This document shows positions 56,061 through 64,000 of a stretch of 64,000 nucleotides of DNA, piece by piece. The notes beneath the pieces were generated by a model, which saw only the letters and a program-made list of their open reading frames with translations, had not been told where the DNA came from and did not search any database. A program made the translations under genes and the position numbers. The DNA is from Zygnema cylindricum. Taxonomy: Eukaryota > Streptophyta > Zygnematophyceae > Zygnematales > Zygnemataceae. The DNA lies in assembly GCA_037447655.1 (NCBI GenBank), contig JBBHKE010003045.1:186001-250000 (forward strand), read 5' to 3'. Position 1 is the first letter of the stretch. Every line of letters begins with the position of its first letter.

Positions 56061-56511
56061 CCTACGTGTTACGAACCAGAATGAGCCACGTAGGTTTACA
56101 GACGCGACATAATGGAAGGCACGCCCTTCACAAATTTTTTCGTACAATTACTGGGACGCCTAATGGAAGTCCACCCTAATAAAAACAAAATAAGAGGTAA
56201 GGCGTAGTACGGAGAGGTCCGAATTTCTGTAAACAACCTCACTTTTCGTCTAATGGAACTTCACCCTTATTGGCTTGTTCATACGTCGTACATTAATTAA
56301 TTTTATACTTTTTCGGTTACGGACGGGCACGGTTAGTCGCGATAAATCGAGTTTCGGTTAACTTTTATTTTCGTAAACGCCGGTCGGTTAATGGTTATCA
56401 ATTTTGGAGCGTGACATAACCTGGTCGAGCGTCGGTTACTCAGATTTTGAAATAAAAAAACGGTCGGTTTCGGTTATGTAAAATTTTGACTTTTGCGACC
56501 TCTGCTGTAGT

Positions 56512-56811
56512 GTCGCATATTGATAATGATCGCATCGCGATTCTGTCCTGAAATTTTCATGCGATACGTAATTCTGTTTTTTCGATGCTTTGTTCAGGAG
56601 ACATCATAGGAACAGAGAGGATGAACTTTTCCAACAAAAGGAGAATCGTTTCCTTTCCGTGCGAAAGTCCCTCAAAATATTCGCACGCAAAAATTATCGC
56701 ACGTTTTGAACATGTCCCTGTACGAACTGTACGAACTGATGAACTGTACTATTCAGAAGTTACACAAAAGGATTGTTTCTACAGCTTTTTTACTTGTGAA
56801 TTTCTGCAGCC
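56512..56811. other. Upstream region of the SAC/FIG4-like gene
   Basis: About 300 bp between the hAT target duplication and the start codon. It should contain the promoter and 5' UTR; TTTCTGCAGCC directly before the ATG could also be a splice acceptor of a leader intron. Confidence 0.4.
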
Positions 56812-59800
56812 ATGGCGCCCGGAAGTCCCGGACCTTCTTCTCCACCCGAACTTTCTCAAATTTCTCTGCAGAAGTTTCGGCTCTATGAGACACGTGCGGT
56901 AAGTCGCCAAGGAATTTATTTCATTTTTTTTCGGTGATTGAAAAGTTTTCTGTTTTGTAATAAGACAAAATTTCTGTAAAGGAGGAAGACAAAGGATAAT
57001 GGCTGCATAAAATTGAGAGAATTGAGAGAGATAAAAAGCAAGAAATAAATTAACTGCAGAAATTTTGTATGACAAGGAAAGACAATTAATAAACTGAATG
57101 GATATAAATTGAAATTTAAACCTTTACGCAATTTTATCTGTAACGATGTAGAATGCAGTATTTTGGTATGATGCTATCCTTGTCTTTCTTGTAAAGTATA
57201 ATTTTCATCAGAATGAGTTAATAAAACTAATTCGGTCACACATTTTTTTTTTTCTAGTTTTATAATACTTATTAGTGTTCATATATTCATTGAAGGGGCG
57301 GACAGCTTATGACCGAATTAGTTCCCTTGATTCTAATTCCGCGTTAATTCTAAGAATCCTTTTTCTCGAACATCGATAAATGTAGTCTACATCGCTTAGT
57401 AGTATGGACTACACTTGTTTATGTCAACAAAAGAGGGCGCATATTTTTTTTTTCTCTTTAATTCTTATTTTTTTTGTGACTACTGTGGAGCAAACTAATT
57501 TATATTTATGTTTCAACACTGTTGTCAAGACTAATTATGGTGACAAGTGTAGTGGACAAGTTTTTGGAAAAGTACTTGTGTGAGTCACTTGCAGTTATAA
57601 AAGTTATTCCTTTAAGCTCCGAATAGACCTAAGTCATACTAAATATGGCGAACGCCGTAGCTAACATTTTTTGAACTCTACAAACCGTATCGTGTATTGC
57701 TATGTCAATGTTTTTTTGGTATTTAAATCTACTTTTTTCCGTCCACAATTATTGAATTCTTAATTCGACGAAGGTCCTTACCTTTTCGTTGGCAATATCG
57801 GACATTTGTGCATGAAGAAAAGCTGATTTAAGTGGCCAAAAAAAATTCGACGCCAATGATGATCAATGGTATCGTTAGTTTTTGAAAAGAAATCTTTGGA
57901 AATTACAGTTTCTCTCTAGATAAATGCCATATGAAGTCAAGGCATATTTTATTAGACAAATTGTATGCAGTCTTTGTACACATCGTTTATATTTTTATAC
58001 GAAATCAATTTCCACATCTACTTTGCTGTTACTAGTATGAGAGAATGCCTAAACGGTTCATGCCATCTGCCATTAATTATGAAATTATGTTCATTCATTG
58101 GTTGGTGAAGGTGAATTGGCTAATCCGTTATGTTACAAATCATGATTTAATGTTGAATGATTTGAATTTAGGAGTCTTTAGCAACGATGTGGATTAACAT
58201 TAGCAAAACTATCAGAAACTTGGTAACACAATCATTACTAATATCAATGGTGTTTTGCATAGGTTAGCTTTTGCAAATTGTTGAGTCATGACCATTGTTA
58301 ACAATGGATGTGTATTTCACTTTTTCAACAATTGTTCGAGAGAGGGCAATGGAAAGAAGCAGTCGACACAGACACAAGTCATATTTTTTTTTTCTTCTCT
58401 TATTGCCCTCTGTTCTCCCCCTTTCACCATCAATTTTCCTGTCTGTTGTCCTTTCCCTGTAACAATGGATCTTGTTGCAGAATGTAAATTGAGAAAGATA
58501 AGAAAGAAGAGTACACTGTGAATCGCTGTTAGGTTTCCCCTCCGAACAAAATAGCATTGATAATGCTTAACTGTTTTCATTTTTAATGCTAGTTTTTTTT
58601 GCGGTTCACAATTCGACCAGAGATAACTTTATTAACATTTAAACAATCCTCATACTAATTGTTTCTTAACTCTAACAGCGATTATGGTGTAGTGTAGGTA
58701 GTTGATGCAAGATTCCAACTATTCTGCGTTCATGTATTGATTCCCTATTGAAAATTCACAAACTTTGACTTCACAGATTGAAACCTTGGTTTTTGATACC
58801 ATTTGTTAATCATGTGCATTGTTGTACACTCAATTTCATGAGTAAAACAAGTTACACCAAATTATTCAAAACGTTACACATGCACATTTAATGTGATTCC
58901 ATATGCACACTTGGGAGTGAGTGTTTACTGTGAGTCAGTTGAACAAAACGTAGTGTGGGAAAAGCTTTGGTGTGTTATATCTTTATCCTCTCTTCTTATT
59001 ACAAATTTGTCCTGAACGAACATTTTCATACACTAAACCTCTTCGGATCTGGGAGCCATTTTGTCAATCTCCAGCTTATCAAAGAACATCTAATGAGTCT
59101 GATGTAAAATGTTGAATGCAAAAAAATATGGCCTTTTTGTTCCCTTGTTTTTCTTTAAGAGCTGCGTTTCCATCGAAGTACAATATCTGTTGATTGTTTG
59201 TGACCTTTTGAAGTCCGAAACTCCATAGTGAATTCCATAAAAACGTCCCTTGTAAGGAGCTTCTGAAGATGCATTCCCTTTGCTTAGCCCATGTAGTGGT
59301 TTTCTTTTTAATCCTAAAACGAATTTTACTTCCTTTCCTTTGTAAATGTGACGATGCAGAGGTTCTATCTTGTTGGAATGGACAAGAACAAGAAGCATTG
59401 GCGCATCCTTAAAATTGATCGATCTGAGCCATCGGATCTTGTGATTGTGGAGGACGTCTCTGTGTACTCGGAACACAGATGTCGTCAGCTTCTGCAACAG
59501 CTGGCAGAGGGAAATCGGAGCACAGGGGGACTCCAATTGGTTACAAAGGCATATGGAATTGTGGGTACGAGCCGTTCTAAGTTTGCGACCTTGGAGTTGA
59601 CCAGTAGAGATTTGTCAATACTCAATTTTAGGAAATTGTAAAGAAAATAATGTGAAATATTTCCACAGGTCATTCTATGTTTGCCACCTGGGATACAGAA
59701 GGATGTGTCGATAGGTTTGGATTTGTGGAAAGTTTTTTGAAAGCTTTATTGGAAATTAGAAACATTCTCGTTAGTAGACCTCAGACAGAGATGTTTTCAT

Positions 59801-62800
59801 GTACGGTGAAATGATGGTTGGACTATCTTGATCCCTTCTTCACATTAAATAATTGTTCATCAACTAACATAAGTCATTCCCACTAACTAATCTTCTCTTC
59901 ACTATGGTTATGCCTATCGATGCTGGAAAAAATCTGATGATGAACTTCAGAAGGCATAGCTTGGATTACTTTTTCAGGGTTAATTAGTTTTTTGTTTATC
60001 TGGACAAAGAGATTGGTGTCGACTATCTTTTAGGGCTTTATCCTTCACACGATATTGTTTCATTTGACTCAGTCTGGTAATGACTCTTGTCGTTGACGTA
60101 GTGATTTGTGAAACCAATTAAACCTTTTACTTGGTTTGACTTGTAATTTTTGCAATATTGCAATACAGGATTCATAAAGTTTTTGGAATCATGGTATATG
60201 ATTCTCATTACAAAACGACGACAAATCGGATCCATATGCGGGCATACAATTTATGGAATCGACGAATCACAGCTTCTCACTATTCCTCATTCAAGTGTCC
60301 AATCAGACACTGCAAGTTGTAAGACAGAACTTCGGTGAGTTTCATTTTTCTTGCTTTATGGGAAAACTATATTCTTCACCTTGAAAACCAATTTACCAAA
60401 CTTACCTGAAGATCAAATGGTTCTAGTTATTGGCCTACCTTTTCCCATCCTTCCATTTCAGGTACAAGAAACTTCTCTCTGGAGTGGACCTAACGAAGGA
60501 CTTTTACTTCAGTTACACTTATCCGATTATGCGAACACTCCAACAGAACGTAATAGACAAAGAAATGGAACGAGAACCGTATGAAAGTATGTTTGTATGG
60601 AATGCCCATCTGACACGTGGCGTTCGACAGATGCTCGGAAACACCCATTGGACGGTCGCTTTGTGTCACGGATTTTTTCAACAGGTGAAGAGAAAACTTT
60701 CTCCCTCTCCCTCTCCCCCTCCCGTCTCCCGTCCTCTCCCCTCTTCCGTCGCCTGTCTCCCGTCTCTCGCCCTCCGTCTCCTGTCTCCCCTCTCTCGTCT
60801 CCCGTCGCCCCTCTCCCTCCATCTCTCACTCCTTTCCCTTTCAGGCATGTGATACTGTAATTACCGAAGATATGCCAATAGGTTGGAAGGGAAAATAGGG
60901 TTGTCTAATTTAAGTTATTGAAAAACAAGGGCTTATGTGGAATCCAGGGCAAGGACTTTATGTGGCTTTGTTGTTCGTAAATTTCATAAATTGTAGGGCT
61001 CCGAGGCACTATGGTCCTCATTAATTTATGTGTGTCTCCTAAAAGAAATTGTAGGGCTCCTACTATTAGTTTGGTCCATAGTAGATATGGTTTACGGCGT
61101 TTACTAGGGATGTTTGTGGAAACCAAGGAAGATGTTCGAAAGGTTCTTAAGATTTTTATGAAGACTTGAGAGCTTTTTTGGCACTATGGTCTTTAGTGTT
61201 TTTTTTTTTTTATGTTTTTAAGATTGTTCAAAATACTTTTTGTTTACCATGAGATATTTCTGTTTGAAGTTCCTTCAGAAAGCTTTTATCGGACAGTATC
61301 TACTGTAACTAGTCAATACGAGACCATTTTTTACCAAGTTTTCTTATGCCTTTGAAATCTATGTTACTTTGTCTTACATTCTTTTGTTGACTTTATTCAC
61401 GTACAGACAAAGCTTTCAACATTTGGGAAAGTTTTTGTCATCACCCTCATAGCCCGTCGGTCACGTCACTTCGCTGGTACAAGGTGGGGAGAGATTTCAG
61501 AGCCCCTCAAAATTTGAAATTTGTCTCTTATGTTTTTCCAAAACATGTCACATGTTTTCTTCTACATTTGTTTCTTATACAAAATTTTGATGCGATTGGT
61601 TAGTCTTAGTACAAGTAATGACAAACTCAATATTGTTTCTGGAACGACTGTATTCCCACTTTAAAAGAGTTTGTATTCATAGAAAAGAAGTTTGTATTCA
61701 TAGAAAAGAAGTTTGTATTCATTTAAAATTTAATGGTGTATAATTTAATGTGTTTACTAGTGTATTTTTTGATAAACATTGTGATCTTTGGGCCAGTGTT
61801 CTCTTTCTTTTTAGTTTTCTGTTTCTTTTTCCTTTTTCTGCTTGTTTGAGTTCCAAGTCTTTTTTCTTTGGGGCATTTTACAGGTATTTAGAAGAAAAAT
61901 TGACTGATTTCCTTTTTGGGTAGGATTGTCTTTTTTTTTCGTTTTGGGTATTTGAGAGATGTCCAAAAATAGAGATTTTTTTCCAAGCTAAATTGTGTTC
62001 CTTTGACCTTTATTGACCTTTTTTTTGTTTAAAAAACCAGTGACCAGTTTTTTTATTCAATCTTATCTTGCGTTTGGTGGTATGGAGATATAACTGCCCA
62101 TCGCTATCAGTGTAATTAGTGTGTTATTACTGTTATTTTATTAGTGTGTTATTACTGTTTTATTTATTTATTTTTAGTGTGTTATTACTGTCATTTTATG
62201 ATTTTCGACCAAAAAAAGGTCGCGACTTATTAACACTAATAGCAACAGACATTGTACCGTGTCCCAAAAGAGAATCAAATTATTTTTTGATGTTCAAATG
62301 GTGTGTTCAAATCGTTTTATATATTTTGTAGGTATCTCAAGAGAGGAGTAAATGATCAAGGTCGAGTGGCAAATGAAGTCGAGACAGAGCAAATTGTTTT
62401 AGACGAAGATTCGGGGGCAGGAGGAGTTCCTCCTCAAATGACTTCAGTCGTCCAATTACGAGGCTCCATTCCTCTTTTTTGGTCTCAAGAAACTTCAAAA
62501 TTGAGTGCAAAACCAGACATACAATGTAAGGGAAATGTAAAGGAGAGAGTGCACTCGCAGTTTTGGTTTTTGGTGTCTTTTATGGTTTAAATTCGAGAGA
62601 TAATGTTTGAAAACATTAATAATATTATTAAATAGAATCGTGAAAGAAACGTGGGTTTATGTTCCGACAAGGTTCTGATTCTACCTGTGTTAATGAAGTG
62701 ACTATTGTCACAGTCGCACTACTTCAAATTTTGACTATTTTGCATTTCAAGATGGAATAAAAACAAGATTATATATATATGTGTATATATATGATATGTA

Positions 62801-63601
62801 TATATGAGTTAACACTTTTCAGTTTACTGGAGCTATGGAAGGAAGTATAAAGCTTCAAACTAAAACAGGTGAGTTAAAACTTCTCCATTGATTTTACTAC
62901 TATCCTATGTCTACAACATTTTTTGTTTCCTTTTTTTTTCCTCTCCCCTTTTCCCCCTCTTTGTCCCTTTTTCCCCCTTTTTTCTTTTTTTCCCCCTTTT
63001 TCTTTTTTTCCCCTTTTTTTTTTGTTTGGGCATGTGTGGATTAGGCAGTGCATAAATTTGATCCTATGTACACAAGTACTCGACTTCATTTTGAGGATTT
63101 GGAGGATCGATACGGGAATCCGATAATTATTCTTAACCTTATTAAGGTCAATTCCTTCTTTTCCCTTTTCCGTTTTCTTTTCCCTTCTTTCCCATGAAAA
63201 ACATTCCATTTAGAAGTAAAGAGTATATGAGAACAACGGACAGAGTTGTAGGGAGTGGTTTCATTTTATGTTTTTGCTTTTTTTTTTGTGAACAATTGCA
63301 GATGAGTTTGATGAAAAAAGGGAAATTGCAACAGTTTGAGATATGCAAACACATGTATTTAGAGAAGATTATTTTTTTTCCCTGTGATTATGAAAGAAGT
63401 TTTACCTTTTTGTCAATGATATTAATTTCTTTTAAACTTTATTCTGGTTTGGGAATGTTTTTTCTCCAGACTTTTGAAAAAAGGCCCCGTGAAATGATTT
63501 TGCGTCGCGAATTTAAAAAAGCCGCAATGTATTTGAACCTCGTGCGTCAGCCTGGGTCAGAATTACATTTTGTTCAGTGGGATTTCCATAAGTTTACAAA
63601 A

Positions 63602-63603
<2 letters not shown>
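56812..63603 (+). CDS. FIG4/SAC-domain phosphoinositide phosphatase (3' end outside window)
   Basis: Exons 56812-56898, 59360-59564, 60169-60334, 60462-60684, 61407-61483, 62332-62525, 63049-63146 and 63470-63603 join in frame to 394 residues with GT-AG introns. SAC enzymes remove phosphate from phosphoinositides; the FIG4 class acts on PI(3,5)P2 at vacuole and endosome. Read in order: [182 protein letters not shown], and [11 protein letters not shown]. The catalytic CX5R motif would lie just past the window. Start context GCCATGG. Exon 8's donor sits directly in a CT microsatellite, so its end is the least certain. Confidence 0.93.
58514..58689. mobile_element. MITE in SAC/FIG4-like intron 1
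   Basis: CACTGTGAATCGCTGTTAGG... and ...CTCTAACAGCGATTATGGTG, 176 bp, a diverged member of the CACCGCCAATCGC family. Confidence 0.7.
60700..60842 (+). repeat. CT-rich tract after donor of SAC/FIG4-like intron 4
   Basis: CTCCCTCTCCCTCTCCCCCT-type sequence starting about 15 nt after GTGAAG. It ends at an AG (60843-60844) that could act as a false acceptor. Confidence 0.9.
61660..61730 (+). repeat. 21-bp tandem repeat in SAC/FIG4-like intron 5
   Basis: GTTTGTATTCATAGAAAAGAA-type unit, about three copies. A second short array, (T)TTAGTGTGTTATTACTGT-type units, lies at about 62115-62195 in the same intron. Confidence 0.8.
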
Positions 63604-63652
<49 letters not shown>

Positions 63653-63735
63653 CTCCCTCCCTCCTCCCTCCCTCCCTCTCTCTCTCTCTTCTCTCTCTCT
63701 CTCTTTCTCTCTCACTTTTCTCTCTTTTTTTTCTT
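63604..63735 (+). repeat. (CT)n microsatellite at donor of SAC/FIG4-like intron 8
   Basis: The exon ends TTTACAAAAAG|GTCTCTCTCTCTC, so the donor GT is the start of a CT run continuing, with CCCTCC and TTT interruptions, for about 130 nt. Confidence 0.88.
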
Positions 63736-64000
63736 TTCTCTCGAGGATTAATTTTTGCGATTTCTGATTAAGGCTGTTTGTTTGCTTCTTGACTCGCGAT
63801 TTGTTACTTGGAAAAATTTAAGAACGTGTCAAGCAAAATTTGCACTTTTATAATCGTAACTATCCAAATTTGGATGAGCGGTTATGACGTCACGGTACAT
63901 GTGACATTTCTCTCCAGAAGTCAAAAATCGACCCTCCATTTTGGATGAACCTTTAAGATTTCATGGATGTTTTTCAAGTGTATTGACAGTCTATACACTA
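63736..64000 (+). other. Intron 8 continuing past window end
   Basis: No further exon with SAC resemblance was found here; the next exon should encode the CX5R active site and lies outside. Confidence 0.5.

Larger units (their letters stand above)
52624..56266. mobile_element. PIF/Harbinger-like element (TTA target), 3.6 kb, holding a copia relic
   Basis: Begins GGGTGAAGTTCCATTGGG and ends ...CTAATGGAACTTCACCC, flanked by TTA (52621-52623, 56267-56269). The empty site 'cgtaattattggctta' is preserved in the sister hAT element at about 21521-21536. TTA duplication and G-rich ends fit PIF/Harbinger. No Harbinger transposase seen; the interior is mostly copia sequence. Related ends occur at 1519 and 2327. 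Confidence 0.75.
51815..56504. mobile_element. hAT element (CAGAGGTCGCAAA family) blown apart by nested insertions
   Basis: Left end CACAAGTCGCAAAAGTC at 51815, right end TTTTGCGACCTCTG at 56504, flanked by CTGTAGT (51808-51814, 56505-56511). With inserts 52032-52570 and 52624-56266 removed, the rest follows 20950-21760 from end to end, including 62-bp array units and the ATTGGCTTGTTC...CGGTTACGG segment. Confidence 0.85.

Noticed and set aside
60845-60881. Extra exon in the SAC/FIG4-like gene (CAG|GCATGTGATACTG...CCAATAG|GTTGG)
   Set aside because: 37 nt, breaks the frame, and has no counterpart in SAC proteins; exon 61407-61483 joins directly in frame with family-consistent residues.
62824-62869. 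Possible small exon TTTACTGGAGC...AAAACAG|GTGAGT in SAC/FIG4-like intron 6
   Set aside because: In the required phase it hits TAA, and skipping it gives the expected [20 protein letters not shown] sequence.
1-64000. CRISPR array, bacterial operon or organellar genome
   Set aside because: Repeats are tandem, TIR or LTR type without regular spacers; genes are spliced, monocistronic and nuclear-type.

Overview
The window is nuclear DNA of a streptophyte: a green plant or, perhaps more likely, a streptophyte alga or early-diverging land plant. It encodes a nuclear copy of plastid ribosomal protein bL31 with a transit peptide, a GT37 (xyloglucan-type) fucosyltransferase, a plant-type V-ATPase subunit e, a nucleolar GTPase NOG1, a FIG4/SAC-type phosphoinositide phosphatase and a plant-type tRNA-Gly(GCC). 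All introns I traced are GT-AG. The NOG1 gene is split by five introns. I cannot name the species.

Layout. 0.6-2.1 kb: a tRNA-Gly gene and two decayed copies, among repeats. 3.7-7.8 kb: bL31c (+, 3 exons, 140 aa). 10.4-13.4 kb: GT37 fucosyltransferase (-, 3 exons, 508 aa). 13.5-15.9 kb: small DNA transposons. 17.7-19.7 kb: V-ATPase subunit e (-, 3 exons, 70 aa). 20.8-26.1 kb: an almost continuous block of nested hAT elements and short TIR elements (MITEs). 26.7-32.1 kb: NOG1 (+, 6 exons, 680 aa). 32.9-56.5 kb: transposon-dominated, with hAT elements, a hAT transposase relic, solo LTRs, one full Ty1/copia element (43345-49685) with target-site duplication, an inverted pair of MITEs, and a Harbinger-like element carrying an older copia relic inside a hAT element. 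56.8 kb to beyond the window end: FIG4/SAC-like phosphatase (+, at least 8 exons).

The five protein genes serve unrelated housekeeping roles (plastid translation, cell-wall glycosylation, vacuolar acidification, ribosome assembly, phosphoinositide turnover) and show no operon-like logic.

The most unusual signal is in the introns. In two unrelated genes (bL31c and NOG1), five splice junctions are tandemly duplicated: a short piece of exon, the splice site and flanking intron are repeated two to seven times inside the intron, leaving decoy donors or acceptors beside the real one. Several introns also carry long sense-strand CT-rich tracts directly after the 5' splice site. Gene models come from reading the sequence and matching remembered protein families; no alignment or search was run.
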